A stretch of DNA of 64,000 nt from Sphingobacteriaceae bacterium. GTDB taxonomy: Bacteria > Bacteroidota > Bacteroidia > Sphingobacteriales > Sphingobacteriaceae. Shown piece by piece: positions 18,033-26,784 of the stretch (position 1 is the first letter of the stretch; each line of letters opens with the position of its first letter). The stretch spans positions 62,001 through 126,000 of the forward strand of contig CAHJWG010000004.1 in the NCBI GenBank assembly GCA_903642215.1, read 5' to 3'. Both the position numbers and the translations under genes were made by a program. The notes under the pieces were generated by a model. It did not search any database and was not told the DNA's origin. It saw only the letters and a program-made list of their open reading frames with translations.

Positions 18033-19226
18033 CTACTTGATAGTTCCGGGAGATTTCAAGATAGAATACAATTTTAACCGATGCTCTTCTGTTCTAATAT
18101 CAATTATTTCCATATCTTTATTAGGATAAATTAGTATATTAAGTGGGATACCTTCAATAAAATATTTTTGTTTAATTTTTTTAACATCCTGATAAGCAAA
18201 TAAGGTACGCCAGGGAATATGTTCCTCTCGAATTAGTTTTTGAAAAGATGCTACACCTTGTACATTATCAATGGAGACATATGTTAAAATTAAGTTCCTT
18301 CCTAAGTCGTTGTATATTTTTTTAAGGAGTGGGATCTCTTCAATACAAGGCACACACCAAGAAGCTGAAAAAATTATCAAATTATATTTTGAAGTATCCT
18401 GAACTATATACTCGTAATCATTTTTATCGAAAGTTGGTAAAGACGTATTTTGAAATTTTTTATCGTACAAAAACCGCTCTATATTTTTCGCCCATATGGT
18501 ATTTTTATACTTCTCGGAAAAATTTTTATAGACCTTCTTAATATCATTTTTCGACTTATACAGATTAAGATTACCTGCTAAATTGGTTATCAGGAACCGA
18601 GAATCAGGATATTTTTTAGAAAGTTCTATGTAAGAAGCTAAATGATTATCGTAAGAAATCGCTTCATTATTTGAATTCATGAACCAACTAAAAAAAGGGT
18701 CTTGGGCTCGAACAGCAATATCTGAGTTAGTGTCCTTAACTACCAAATTAAAATTTTCACAAATAAGATTGCCAACAACTTCGGAGTCTTTATTGCCTAT
18801 TTTTGTCAAGAGGCGTTCATTAGGAAATAAAGTCGTATCAACGTAATTACCATAAATATAATTATTTTCATCCTCTACACCTACGTTAGCAATAATGACT
18901 TTTTTTCCAGCAACTTGTGTGATAAAACGTATCGTTTTTTTAGAATTACTTTTAGAATCATACGGTGATGCTAATAATAACATGTTCTCCGAGTTTCTTA
19001 CTATGCTATCTGGTATTGTTATTTCCCAGGTAAATTCTTTTGTTTTCTTTCCGGGAATTAGAACGTTCCTACCTTCAGTATAATCTTGAAGGTATAAAGA
19101 TTTAAACGGGGCATTCTCTAAATTAACAATTAGTTTATAACTCTTTAGGTCGGCTTTCTGTACATGTGTTTGGTAAGAAAAGAACATCCATAACCACAGG
19201 AGTGCAAATATTTTTACAAGATTCAT
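18033..19226 (-). CDS. TlpA-family thioredoxin-like protein
   Basis: A 397-residue exported protein with a weak N-terminal signal (MNLVKIFALLWLWMFFSYQT). The first 240 residues are a lineage-specific beta-rich and helical region of the kind that precedes TlpA domains in Bacteroidota. The last 140 residues form a thioredoxin fold with redox motif WCVPC in FSASWCVPCIEEIPLLKK and the cis-Pro region IEGIPLNIL. It probably reduces or oxidises cysteines in the periplasm. The gene is clearly AT-rich relative to aconitase. The partner substrate is unknown. Confidence 0.8.
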   Translation of the reverse strand: MNLVKIFALLWLWMFFSYQTHVQKADLKSYKLIVNLENAPFKSLYLQDYTEGRNVLIPGKKTKEFTWEITIPDSIVRNSENMLLLASPYDSKSNSKKTIRFITQVAGKKVIIANVGVEDENNYIYGNYVDTTLFPNERLLTKIGNKDSEVVGNLICENFNLVVKDTNSDIAVRAQDPFFSWFMNSNNEAISYDNHLASYIELSKKYPDSRFLITNLAGNLNLYKSKNDIKKVYKNFSEKYKNTIWAKNIERFLYDKKFQNTSLPTFDKNDYEYIVQDTSKYNLIIFSASWCVPCIEEIPLLKKIYNDLGRNLILTYVSIDNVQGVASFQKLIREEHIPWRTLFAYQDVKKIKQKYFIEGIPLNILIYPNKDMEIIDIRTEEHRLKLYSILKSPGTIK

Positions 19227-19266
19227 TTTATATTATTTCTTGGAAAATACAATCATTATTGTCTGG

Positions 19267-19401
19267 TTAAAATAGAACGAGGATAACTTTAAGACATCCT
19301 TTTACAAAGCGTTTGCCAAGGTCTTTCTGTTTTTCCTCATACCATTCAGCAGCTATTTTAATGTCTTGTTTAGCCAAAGGCAGTATAATTGCTTTATACA
19401 T
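19267..19401 (-). pseudogene. Truncated RelE/ParE-type toxin
   Basis: The ATG (minus, 19399-19401) follows directly on the stop of the antitoxin gene. It encodes 44 residues with a clear RelE/ParE beginning: MYKAIILPLAKQDIKIAAEW then YEEKQKDLGKRF. Typical toxins are about 95 residues; here the frame ends after FVKGCLKVILVLF and the remaining C-terminal beta strands are absent, the next gene starting 40 bp further on. The toxin is probably inactive through deletion. Confidence 0.7.
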
Positions 19402-19632
19402 TTAAAGACCGTTTTCAATATCGTCCATGGCAGTATCAAAATCTAATGCTTGTCCAGATTCGTTCTTATAATTCTGAAGGCGTTTTCTTACTTCGTCTAT
19501 CTGCCAGGCAGGTATTTCTATCTGTTCCTGTTCAATACCTTCGTACTTGCTTTTAAGTTCGTTCCATTCGGAAATTGGAATGAATACGCCGGTAGTTTTT
19601 CCTGTATTGTCAGAAATATATTGAAGGTTCAT
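19402..19632 (-). CDS. Antitoxin of a RelE/ParE-type module
   Basis: A 76-residue protein starting MNLQYISDNTGKTTGVFIPI with a Phd/prevent-host-death-like beginning, an acidic helical middle (EWNELKSKYEGIEQEQIEIP) and an extended helical tail (WQIDEVRKRLQNYKNESGQA). Its stop abuts the ATG of the RelE/ParE-like remnant, the standard antitoxin-toxin order. With the toxin truncated, it is probably an orphan antitoxin. The family is inferred mainly from gene order and toxin identity. Confidence 0.7.
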   Translation of the reverse strand: MNLQYISDNTGKTTGVFIPISEWNELKSKYEGIEQEQIEIPAWQIDEVRKRLQNYKNESGQALDFDTAMDDIENGL

Positions 19633-19713
19633 AGTTACAAATATATATCATTTGCAAGTTAAGATATAATTTATACAATTGTTGCTGCCTTTGTACTTGC
19701 GCAGCAAAAACCA

Positions 19714-20331
19714 TCACAAACTTTTAAATGAATAGCCTTTATTACGCCAGTATTCCAACGCTTTTGGCAGCACATATTCCAATCGCGGCCAGGCTTTTAA
19801 ACTATCGTGGAAAACCACAATCGAACCGTTAATGCTTTTATCAACAACATTTTGATAACATTTTTGGGGTGAAAGTTTGAGGTCAAAATCTCCGCTTAAA
19901 ACATCCCACATCACAATTTGATAGCTTTTTTTAAGGACGGAAAACTGCGATTTTTTCGCCCTTCCGTAAGGCGGACGGAATATCTTTGATTCTACCAGTT
20001 GATTGCATTTTTCGATATTGGAAAGATAAACTTCATCCGCAGTATCCCAGCCACGTAAATGGTTAAAGGTATGATTACCAACGGAATGATCGCTTGATTT
20101 TATAGCTTGAAATATTTGCGGATACTTCTGCACATTCTCGCCAATGCAAAAAAACGTAGCTTTTGCCTGGTATTTTGCTAAAGTTTCTAATACAAATGGT
20201 GTTACTTCCGGTATCGGCCCGTCATCAAAAGTTAAATAGATAGCAGGTTCTTTCCGACTAAAATTCCAGGTTAAATCCCGGTAAAACCATTTTAATAAAG
20301 CCGGCGTTTTAACCAGATACGGCATTTTCAT
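19714..20331 (-). CDS. Polysaccharide deacetylase (NodB homology domain)
   Basis: A 205-residue protein consisting almost entirely of a NodB/CE4 domain, which removes N-acetyl groups from glycans such as peptidoglycan or chitooligosaccharides. Motif 1 is LTFDDGPIPE, motif 2 (metal His pair) is VGNHTFNHL, motif 3 is IFRPPYGRAKK, and the terminal VVFHDSLKAWPRL carries the last catalytic His. No signal peptide is evident, though a hydrophobic N-terminus could allow membrane association. It diverges from gpsA. Confidence 0.92.
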   Translation of the reverse strand: MKMPYLVKTPALLKWFYRDLTWNFSRKEPAIYLTFDDGPIPEVTPFVLETLAKYQAKATFFCIGENVQKYPQIFQAIKSSDHSVGNHTFNHLRGWDTADEVYLSNIEKCNQLVESKIFRPPYGRAKKSQFSVLKKSYQIVMWDVLSGDFDLKLSPQKCYQNVVDKSINGSIVVFHDSLKAWPRLEYVLPKALEYWRNKGYSFKSL

Positions 20332-20357
20332 TTTTAGCTTTTTGCAAATAAAAGGTT

Positions 20358-20370
20358 GATAAAAGAAGCA
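20358..20370 (+). repeat. TAAAAGAAGYA element upstream of gpsA
   Basis: GATAAAAGAAGCA in the divergent region between the deacetylase and gpsA, preceded by AAAAGGTT. Confidence 0.75.
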
Positions 20371-20457
20371 TTACCTGTATGCTTTGCCTGCAAGGTTCAG
20401 AATTAAACTAATTTCTTTTATTTGCAATACTATAAATAAAATTTACACCGGCTTTTA

Positions 20458-21465
20458 ATGGAGCAGAATAAATTAAAAATTGCTGTAATCGGCGGTGGAA
20501 GCTGGGCAACTGCAAACATCAAAATGTTAACTGATAATGCTTTATCAAAAGAAATTTTTTGGTGGATGCGGAGCCGGGAAACGCTGCAGCACATCAGGAA
20601 GTTTCGGCACAACCCCAAATACATCAGCTCGGTAGAGATTTCTGTACAACCCGAAAATTTATCAACAGATATTAAAGAAGTAGTTTCCAAAGCAGAAATT
20701 GTCATCTTAAATGTACCCGCCGCTTTTTTAAAAGAAGCTTTAACCGGGATTACAGCTGCTGATTTTACAGGTAAAAAAATTATCTCTGCCATCAAAGGAA
20801 TTGTGCCGGACGAAAACCAGATTGTTGGCGATTTTATACATCAGCATTATAATTTTCCGTTAAATAATTTTCTTGTTTTAAGCGGACCTTGCCACGCGGA
20901 AGAAGTTGCGCTGGAAAAATTATCGTACTTAACTTTAGCTTCTCAAGACAGAAAACTGGCTGCAAATTTAGCTGGTTATTTTAATACGCGTTACATTAAA
21001 ACCAACGTATCCGATGATATTTACGGAACAGAATACGCGGCGGTATTAAAAAATATTTATGCCATTGCGAGCGGGATTTGCCACGGTATCGGTTATGGCG
21101 ATAATTTTCAGGCGGTTTTAATTTCCAATGCCATCCGGGAAATCAAACGTTTTGTGGATGCCGTCCATCCAATCAGCCGTGATATCAACGAATCTGCTTA
21201 CCTGGGCGATTTGCTGGTTACCGGTTATTCGCAATTTAGCCGCAACCGTACATTTGGTAATATGATTGGTAAAGGTTATTCTGTAAAATCCGCACAAATG
21301 GAAATGAATATGGTTGCAGAGGGTTATTATGCCGCAAATTGCCTACATGAGGTGAATAAAAAGTACACTGTAGAAATGCCGATCAGTAAGGCAGTTTATG
21401 CCGTTTTGTATCAAAAATGCAATCCTGTAGCAGAAATGAAACAATTGGCAGAACTATTGAGTTAA
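20458..21465 (+). CDS. gpsA: NAD(P)-dependent glycerol-3-phosphate dehydrogenase
   Basis: A 335-residue enzyme reducing dihydroxyacetone phosphate to sn-glycerol-3-phosphate for phospholipid synthesis. The dinucleotide fold opens with IAVIGGGSWATANIKML, where the usual third Gly (GSWGTA) is Ala. SGPCHAEEVA, EYAAVLKNIYAIASG with the catalytic Lys, and GDLLVTGYSQFSRNRTFG are all present. It is cytoplasmic and apparently monocistronic, followed 26 bp later by a small secreted-protein gene. Confidence 0.93.
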   Translation: MEQNKLKIAVIGGGSWATANIKMLTDNALSKEIFWWMRSRETLQHIRKFRHNPKYISSVEISVQPENLSTDIKEVVSKAEIVILNVPAAFLKEALTGITAADFTGKKIISAIKGIVPDENQIVGDFIHQHYNFPLNNFLVLSGPCHAEEVALEKLSYLTLASQDRKLAANLAGYFNTRYIKTNVSDDIYGTEYAAVLKNIYAIASGICHGIGYGDNFQAVLISNAIREIKRFVDAVHPISRDINESAYLGDLLVTGYSQFSRNRTFGNMIGKGYSVKSAQMEMNMVAEGYYAANCLHEVNKKYTVEMPISKAVYAVLYQKCNPVAEMKQLAELLS

Positions 21466-21491
21466 TAGCCGTAATCACTTAAAGCAATATC

Positions 21492-21788
21492 ATGAAAAAG
21501 ATCAAAATTGTATTATTTACAGCCGCTGTGCTCTTCACTGTTCAGTCATTCGCGCAAAATACCGGAAAAGGTAAAGTTGGAACAGCTATTAACAAAGCCG
21601 GAAACAAAACTGCAGAGCTTGCGGTAAAAGGTGTTTCGGCAGTTGGGGATAAAGAATATAAAGGTAAAGTTGCACCTGGCGGCCAAACCATTTATATCAA
21701 CAAGCATTCAAAATATTATTATATCAATAAAAAAGGTGCTAAGGTTTATGTATCAAAAGCAAAACTGGTAGATGCACCTGCTAAATAA
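21492..21788 (+). CDS. Small secreted basic protein with a PBCV_basic_adaptor-like motif
   Basis: 98 residues with a signal peptide (MKKIKIVLFTAAVLFTVQSF then AQ) and a Lys-rich mature part. The C-terminal GGQTIYINKHSKYYYINKKG resembles the short 'basic adaptor' motif first named in chlorella virus proteins (GGKxxYINKxGKKVY), also found in small secreted bacterial proteins. Function unknown. A strong terminator follows. Confidence 0.65.
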   Translation: MKKIKIVLFTAAVLFTVQSFAQNTGKGKVGTAINKAGNKTAELAVKGVSAVGDKEYKGKVAPGGQTIYINKHSKYYYINKKGAKVYVSKAKLVDAPAK

Positions 21789-21812
21789 TTAAAAATTCAT
21801 TTTTTTGATTTT

Positions 21813-21853
21813 AAAAAGTGTCCGGATAATTTGTTCGGGCACTTTTTATTTTT
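21813..21853 (+). terminator. Rho-independent terminator
   Basis: AAAAAGTGTCCG and CGGGCACTTTTT form a 12-bp stem with one G-T pair, followed by ATTTTT. It ends the transcript of the small secreted basic protein. Confidence 0.85.
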
Positions 21854-21867
21854 ACTGTTTTTTTGCC

Positions 21868-21880
21868 GATAAAAGAAGCA
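21868..21880 (+). repeat. TAAAAGAAGYA element
   Basis: GATAAAAGAAGCA with the preceding TTTTTTGCC, between the terminator and the next rightward gene. Confidence 0.75.
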
Positions 21881-21907
21881 TAGCAGTTCTCAATAATTAA
21901 AAAACAA

Positions 21908-22228
21908 ATGAAAAAATATTTATTTCTAACTGTGTTTTTTGCTGCATCAATTGTATTAGTGAGTTGCAAAAATCAATCTGTAAAAAGCAAAATAATAGGT
22001 AACTGGAAATCTGTGGATGGAAAAACCGGTTTAAAAATTACCCAAAAAGAATTTATATTGGATGAAGGCGAGGAGCCGATTGCCGAAAATTATTTTATAA
22101 AGGGTGATACCATTTTTACTTCTTACGAAGGCAGCCAGCCTTACACTAAATTTGGTTTTAAAGAGCTTTCAGAAAAAAGTATGACGATTATTTATCCGGA
22201 TTCTACTTCAAAAAAATTTGTACGTTAA
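21908..22228 (+). CDS. Small lipoprotein, lipocalin-like
   Basis: A 106-residue lipoprotein: signal segment MKKYLFLTVFFAASIVLVSC with lipobox LVSC, so Cys20 should be acylated. The mature part (KIIGNWKSVDGKTGLKITQK then alternating strands) resembles the short lipocalin-like domains common in Bacteroidota (IxGxWK motif near the N-terminus). It is likely anchored in the outer membrane facing the periplasm. The ligand is unknown. Confidence 0.65.
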   Translation: MKKYLFLTVFFAASIVLVSCKNQSVKSKIIGNWKSVDGKTGLKITQKEFILDEGEEPIAENYFIKGDTIFTSYEGSQPYTKFGFKELSEKSMTIIYPDSTSKKFVR

Positions 22229-22269
22229 AAATACACTGCTGGTATTTACAGCATCACAATTATTTGCCA

Positions 22270-22282
22270 TGCTTCTTTTACC
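22270..22282 (-). repeat. TAAAAGAAGYA element overlapping the ndk 3' end
   Basis: Minus strand TTTTTAGGCGGTAAAAGAAG then CA: the TAG stop of ndk lies within the TTTTA-GGCGG-TAAAA hairpin half of the extended element. Confidence 0.8.
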
Positions 22283-22284
22283 GC

Positions 22285-22704
22285 CTAAAAACGTTCGAAT
22301 GCAGAGAAAAAGAAGTTGCCTTCAATTTGCGCGTTCTCGTCAGAATCAGAACCGTGGACAGCATTTTTTTCGATAGATTCTGCAAATTCTTTACGGATTG
22401 TTCCTTCTTCTGCCTGTGCCGGGTTTGTTGCACCAATCAGTTTACGGAAAGCAGCAACAGCATCGTCTTTTTCTAAAATTGCAGCTATAATAGGCCCGGA
22501 AGACATAAATCCAACCAAATCTTTGTAAAAAGGGCGCGCCGCATGCACTTCGTAAAATTTACCCGCTAATTCTTCAGATAGTAGAGTGTACTTTAAAGCA
22601 ACGATTTTAAAACCGGCCTGTGTAATTTTATTCAAAATAGCACCGATGTGTTGGTTTGCAACCGCATCCGGCTTAATCATGGTAAAAGTTTTGTTGGTTT
22701 CCAT
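22285..22704 (-). CDS. ndk: Nucleoside-diphosphate kinase
   Basis: A 139-residue enzyme exchanging gamma-phosphates between nucleoside tri- and diphosphates through a phospho-His intermediate. Seen are [16 protein letters not shown], the [15 protein letters not shown] loop, and the signature [15 protein letters not shown] with the catalytic His. Cytoplasmic housekeeping enzyme at the family's usual length. A good -7 box lies upstream, and its stop codon is embedded in a dispersed element. Confidence 0.97.
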   Translation of the reverse strand: METNKTFTMIKPDAVANQHIGAILNKITQAGFKIVALKYTLLSEELAGKFYEVHAARPFYKDLVGFMSSGPIIAAILEKDDAVAAFRKLIGATNPAQAEEGTIRKEFAESIEKNAVHGSDSDENAQIEGNFFFSAFERF

Positions 22705-22726
22705 TTGTATGTTTGTCGATAAAGCG

Positions 22727-22755
22727 CAAAAGTAGTTTTTTCGCAGGAAATCAAA
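22727..22755 (-). promoter_or_regulatory. Bacteroidota-type promoter of ndk
   Basis: On the minus strand TACTTTTG (plus 22727-22734) matches TAnnTTTG, with a TTTG (plus 22752-22755) 17 bp upstream. The box lies 22 bp before the ndk start. Confidence 0.65.
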
Positions 22756-22796
22756 ACCAAGTTTTAATAAAAAAGCGTGTAATTGATTTATTTCCT

Positions 22797-22804
22797 TAAC
22801 TTTG
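22797..22804 (+). promoter_or_regulatory. -7 box for the DHH phosphoesterase-FKBP genes
   Basis: TAACTTTG, 21 bp before the ATG at 22826, matches TAnnTTTG. No TTG at the proper distance was found. Confidence 0.5.
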
Positions 22805-22825
22805 CATTCCGTTTTAAAATAGCAG

Positions 22826-23836
22826 ATGTTAAACCTTGCCGAGCTAAAGGAAATACTGGCCCAACCTCAAAAAATTGTGATCACCACGCACCATAAACCG
22901 GATGGTGATGCGCTTGGCTCTTCGTTAGGTTTATATCATTATCTGGTACAGCAACAGCATGATGTACAGGTAATTACACCAACAGATTATCCCGAATTTT
23001 TGCAGTGGATGCCTGGAAACGACCAGGTAATTATTTATACCGAGCACAAGGAAAAATCTGCCGCATTGGTACAGCAGGCTGATCTTATTTTTTGTACTGA
23101 TTTTAACTCTCTTTCCCGGATTAATGAGTTAGGTGAAGCAGTAAAAGTTTCATCCGCAAAAAAGATCATGATCGATCATCATCTCGATCCGGAAAATTTT
23201 GATGATTTCCGACTGTGGAATACATTAGCTTGTTCTGCCTCGCAATTGGTTTACGAATTTATTGCCGAATTTTTAGGCGATAAAAACAGTATCAATGCAA
23301 ATGTAGCAACCTGTTTATATACCGGGATTATGACGGATTCCGGTTCTTTCCGTTTCCCGACAACAACCTCAAATGTACATCGCATCACCGCTGATTTAAT
23401 TGATCTGGGTGCTGATAATGCTGCAATCCATCAATTGGTTTATGATCATTCCAGCGAAAACAGGCTACGCTTTCTGGGTTTCTGCCTCAGCAAAAAACTC
23501 GAAATTTTACCCGGATATAATACCGCGGTGATTGCCATCAGCAAAGAAGATTTAGCTCAGTTTAACATCATAACCGGTGATACAGAAGGTATTGTAAATT
23601 ATGCTTTATCGATCACCAATATTCGTTTGGCGGCGTTTATGATCGAACGAACGGATAAAATCAAGTTATCTTTACGTTCAAAAGGAACATTTCCGGCGAA
23701 CGAAATCTGCAAAAATTATTTTAACGGCGGCGGCCATCGCAATGCGGCAGGCGGCCAGTCAGAAAGTACGTTAGAACAGGTTGTCCATCAGTTTAAAACT
23801 TTATTACCAGCATATAAAAATCTTTTAACACAATAA
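22826..23836 (+). CDS. DHH-family phosphoesterase (NrnA-like oligoribonuclease/pAp phosphatase)
   Basis: A 336-residue DHH/DHHA1 protein. The metal-binding motifs are [20 protein letters not shown], and [12 protein letters not shown]; the C-terminal DHHA1 domain ends with the substrate-binding [14 protein letters not shown]. NrnA-type enzymes degrade short oligoribonucleotides and dephosphorylate 3'-phosphoadenosine-5'-phosphate. Cytoplasmic. Only 2 bp separate it from the following FKBP gene, so the two are probably co-transcribed. Confidence 0.9.
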   Translation: MLNLAELKEILAQPQKIVITTHHKPDGDALGSSLGLYHYLVQQQHDVQVITPTDYPEFLQWMPGNDQVIIYTEHKEKSAALVQQADLIFCTDFNSLSRINELGEAVKVSSAKKIMIDHHLDPENFDDFRLWNTLACSASQLVYEFIAEFLGDKNSINANVATCLYTGIMTDSGSFRFPTTTSNVHRITADLIDLGADNAAIHQLVYDHSSENRLRFLGFCLSKKLEILPGYNTAVIAISKEDLAQFNIITGDTEGIVNYALSITNIRLAAFMIERTDKIKLSLRSKGTFPANEICKNYFNGGGHRNAAGGQSESTLEQVVHQFKTLLPAYKNLLTQ

Positions 23837-23838
23837 CA

Positions 23839-24849
23839 ATGAAGAAAAATTGGGTTCTTTTAGCAGTTGCAGCACTTGCCTTTGCGGGTTGTAACGGTGG
23901 ATTTAAAAAAGGCGATAACGGCCTGATGTATAAAATTTATACTGACGCACCGGGCGCAAACATAAAAACCGGCGATTTTATAAGCGTAAACGTAGTTGCT
24001 AAAACAGATAAAGATTCTGATTTGGTGAACACTTATGATATCGGCCGCGCTTCCCAGTTATTGGTTGCCAAACCGATGTATAAAGGCGATTTATATTCTG
24101 CCTTGATGATGCTGAGCGAAGGCGACAGTGCGGCAATTAAAATTGATGCCGATACGCTGATGAAAAAAAGCGGCCAGCCGAAACCTCCGGGTTTTAAAGG
24201 TAAATACTTTAATTACACCTTAAAAATTGAGAAAGTTTTGGCCAAAGGCAACATGAGCGATAAGGATTTTCAGGCTAAAATATCTACTTTCTTTAAAGCC
24301 GAAGGTGATAAAGCCAGAGCAGCCGAGCCAGTCAAAATTAAAAATTACATCGCTTCTAAAAACCTGAAAACTACACAAACAGCTTCAGGTTTAAATTATG
24401 TGATTACACAAGCCGGAACCGGTGACAAAATTGCTTTGGGCGATACAGCAGTGGTTGATTACACCGGGAAATTGGTAAATAACAAGGAATCTGTATTTGA
24501 TACCAGCATTAAAGAAGTAGCTGAAAAAGCCGGGCCTCCGTTTTTTGATAAATCGCAAACTCAAATGCGCAAGTTTGCACCGATTAAGATTCAAGTGGGT
24601 AAAAAAGCTGTGATTCCGGGTTGGGACGAAGGTTTGCAATTGCTAAACAAAGGCTCAAAAGCTATTTTTATAATTCCTTCTTCTTTGGCTTATGGCGAAC
24701 AAGGTTACGGCCCGATTGCACCATTTATGCCTTTATATTTTGAAGTGGAACTTAAAAATATTATCCACTTAGACCCTAACGCGCCAAAACCACCGATGCC
24801 GCAAATGCCAATGCCGCAACAGGCACCGGCAAATCCGCCAGTAAGATAA
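23839..24849 (+). CDS. FKBP-type peptidylprolyl isomerase lipoprotein
   Basis: 336 residues. A lipoprotein signal (LLAVAALAFAGC) predicts acylation at Cys18. Residues 25-135 look like a degenerate FKBP-like domain (GLMYKIYTDAPGANIKTGDF onward), and residues 175-310 form a second FKBP domain with VVDYTGKLVN, VIPGWDEGLQLLNKGSKAIF and LAYGEQGYGPIAPFMPLYFE. The tail is Pro/Met-rich. It probably folds envelope proteins. The next gene is a paralogue with the same two-part layout, which suggests tandem duplication. Confidence 0.88.
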   Translation: MKKNWVLLAVAALAFAGCNGGFKKGDNGLMYKIYTDAPGANIKTGDFISVNVVAKTDKDSDLVNTYDIGRASQLLVAKPMYKGDLYSALMMLSEGDSAAIKIDADTLMKKSGQPKPPGFKGKYFNYTLKIEKVLAKGNMSDKDFQAKISTFFKAEGDKARAAEPVKIKNYIASKNLKTTQTASGLNYVITQAGTGDKIALGDTAVVDYTGKLVNNKESVFDTSIKEVAEKAGPPFFDKSQTQMRKFAPIKIQVGKKAVIPGWDEGLQLLNKGSKAIFIIPSSLAYGEQGYGPIAPFMPLYFEVELKNIIHLDPNAPKPPMPQMPMPQQAPANPPVR

Positions 24850-24864
24850 TTTATAAAAACTGAC

Positions 24865-24893
24865 AGCCTCCACTAAAAACGGAGGCTTTTTTT
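24865..24893 (+). terminator. Rho-independent terminator between the FKBP paralogues
   Basis: GCCTCC and GGAGGC pair around a nine-base loop, followed by a run of seven T. Confidence 0.85.
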
Positions 24894-24900
24894 AAATAAT

Positions 24901-25905
24901 ATGAAATTTCATTTTTTCCTGTCCGGTTTTCTGCTTTTAACTTTTTGCGGATTAGTTAAGGCACAAAGCACTTTAAAAACTACTGCAAACGGCGTACGTT
25001 ATCAAATCGTTGATGCACATCCCGGCGACCGCATCAAGTTAAATGATGTGATTACTTTTAACCTCGCCATTAAAACCGAACGTGATTCTGTTTTGATGAG
25101 TAGCTTTTTACGCGGGAAACCTTTTACCGCGCAGGTGCAGCCCTCAAAATCCGTGGATGATTTGATGGATATTTTTACCTTGTTAACTTTAAAAGACAGC
25201 GTACGGATTTTAGTGCCTGCGGACTCTTTATTTAAAGGGCGGGAGCAAGACCGGCCGCCTTTTTTAACTAAAGGTGCTTCGGTTGTTTATTTGTTAAAAA
25301 TTGAAAAAATCCAGTCTTTAGAGCAGGCAATTACAGAAAAAAAAGCTGCCGATGCGAAAGCTTTAGAAGCTACAGAGAAACTGAAAACAGACGAACAAGC
25401 CCGAATTGACCGTTTTATAGCTAATCAGCCGAGTATTAAAACTACGGCATCCGGTTTACATTATCAAATTATTAAACCATCTGTTAAACCGAAACCTTTG
25501 CCGGGCGATACTTTGGTGGTTAATTATATCGGTAAAACATTGGAAGGAAAAGTTTTTGATACCAGCTTAAAAGAGGAAGCAGAAAAAGCCGGTGTTCTTC
25601 AGCCCGGCCGCCCGTACGAACCTTTGCAGTTTGTGGTTAAAAACGGCGAGGTAATCCAGGGTTGGGATGAAGGTTTTTTACTGTTGAACCAGGGATCGAA
25701 AGCAAGATTTATTATTCCGTCTAAATTAGCTTACGGCTCAAACCAGTCGGGGCCGGATATTGCGCCTTACAGCCCGCTGGTTTTTGATGTGGAATTACTC
25801 AACATTAAAGCTGGCAAGCATCCGGTTGTACCTAAAAAAACACCGGTAAAAAAAGCAATCGGTAAAAAGCCGGTTAAAAAGCCTGTTGCTGCTAAGAAAA
25901 AGTAA
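24901..25905 (+). CDS. FKBP-type peptidylprolyl isomerase, secreted
   Basis: A 334-residue paralogue of the upstream gene. It has an ordinary signal peptide (FHFFLSGFLLLTFCGLVKAQ) rather than a lipobox, an N-terminal degenerate FKBP-like part (GVRYQIVDAHPGDRIKLNDV), a Glu/Lys-rich linker near 145-175, and a C-terminal FKBP domain (LVVNYIGKTLEGKVFDTS, VIQGWDEGFLLLNQGSKARF, LAYGSNQSGPDIAPYSPLVF). The last 30 residues are strongly Lys/Pro-rich (PVKKAIGKKPVKKPVAAKKK), perhaps binding acidic polymers. A terminator separates it from the first copy although the direction is the same. Confidence 0.88.
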   Translation: MKFHFFLSGFLLLTFCGLVKAQSTLKTTANGVRYQIVDAHPGDRIKLNDVITFNLAIKTERDSVLMSSFLRGKPFTAQVQPSKSVDDLMDIFTLLTLKDSVRILVPADSLFKGREQDRPPFLTKGASVVYLLKIEKIQSLEQAITEKKAADAKALEATEKLKTDEQARIDRFIANQPSIKTTASGLHYQIIKPSVKPKPLPGDTLVVNYIGKTLEGKVFDTSLKEEAEKAGVLQPGRPYEPLQFVVKNGEVIQGWDEGFLLLNQGSKARFIIPSKLAYGSNQSGPDIAPYSPLVFDVELLNIKAGKHPVVPKKTPVKKAIGKKPVKKPVAAKKK

Positions 25906-25912
25906 AAACACG

Positions 25913-25943
25913 ATGCCTTCTGCTTAAAACAGGAGGCATTTTT
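25913..25943 (+). terminator. Rho-independent terminator
   Basis: ATGCCTTCTG and CAGGAGGCAT pair (one G-T), followed by TTTTT, just after the second FKBP gene. Confidence 0.8.
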
Positions 25944-25961
25944 AATTAGTTTTGAAGCCAA

Positions 25962-26732
25962 ATGGTTTTAACAGATACACATACACATTTGTATTATGAG
26001 GCCGATGCAGCCGAACGCGACCAAATGATGCAACGTTGTTTAACGAACAAGATCAGCCGTTTATTTTTGCCGAATGTGGATGCTGCTTCTGTACCGATGA
26101 TTACAGATTTGGTTACAGCTTATCCCGAAAACTGTTTCCCGATGCTTGGTCTGCATCCTTGCAGCGTTACCCAAAATTGGGAAACAGAATTGCAGGTAAT
26201 TAAGGATTTGTGGAATAAAACGCAGCAAATCTATGCTGTCGGGGAAATCGGCATTGATTTATATTGGGCGCAAAACCTGTTGCAAGAGCAGCAGGAAGCT
26301 TTTCGTACACAAATTAAATGGGCGAAAGAATTAAGCCTGCCGATTGTAATCCATTGCCGTGCTGCTTTTAACGAGGTTTATGCTGTTCTAAAGGAAGAGC
26401 ACGACGAGAGATTAAGAGGGATTTTCCATTGTTTTTCAGGTGATTTAGAACAAGCGAACCAGATTATCGAACTGGGTTTTTATTTGGGAATCGGCGGCGT
26501 AGTTACTTATAAAAATGCAGGATTGGATAAAGTGGTGCAGCAAATCAACCCAAAATATTTAGTGCTCGAAACCGATTCGCCGTATTTGCCGCCTGTTCCT
26601 TTTCGCGGAAAACCAAACGAAAGTTCTTATTTAACTTATATTGCACAAAAAATTGCTGATCTGCATCAGTTGCCGTTAACAGAAATTGCTGAAATAACTA
26701 CGCGTAATTCAGAAAAAGTTTTCGGAATTTAG
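25962..26732 (+). CDS. TatD-family metal-dependent hydrolase (DNase)
   Basis: A 256-residue TIM-barrel amidohydrolase-fold protein of the TatD family, 3'-5' DNases linked to DNA repair and turnover. Metal ligands are visible as DTHTHLY near the N-terminus, AVGEIGIDLYW, IVIHCRAAF, FHCFSG, and the terminal VLETDSPYLPP. Start MVLTDTHTHL is standard. It is followed 52 bp later by the asparaginase gene in the same direction. Confidence 0.92.
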   Translation: MVLTDTHTHLYYEADAAERDQMMQRCLTNKISRLFLPNVDAASVPMITDLVTAYPENCFPMLGLHPCSVTQNWETELQVIKDLWNKTQQIYAVGEIGIDLYWAQNLLQEQQEAFRTQIKWAKELSLPIVIHCRAAFNEVYAVLKEEHDERLRGIFHCFSGDLEQANQIIELGFYLGIGGVVTYKNAGLDKVVQQINPKYLVLETDSPYLPPVPFRGKPNESSYLTYIAQKIADLHQLPLTEIAEITTRNSEKVFGI

Positions 26733-26784
26733 GCTGGCAGATTTTTAATATTATACTATAATTTATCGAGTCGACGCTTTTTTT

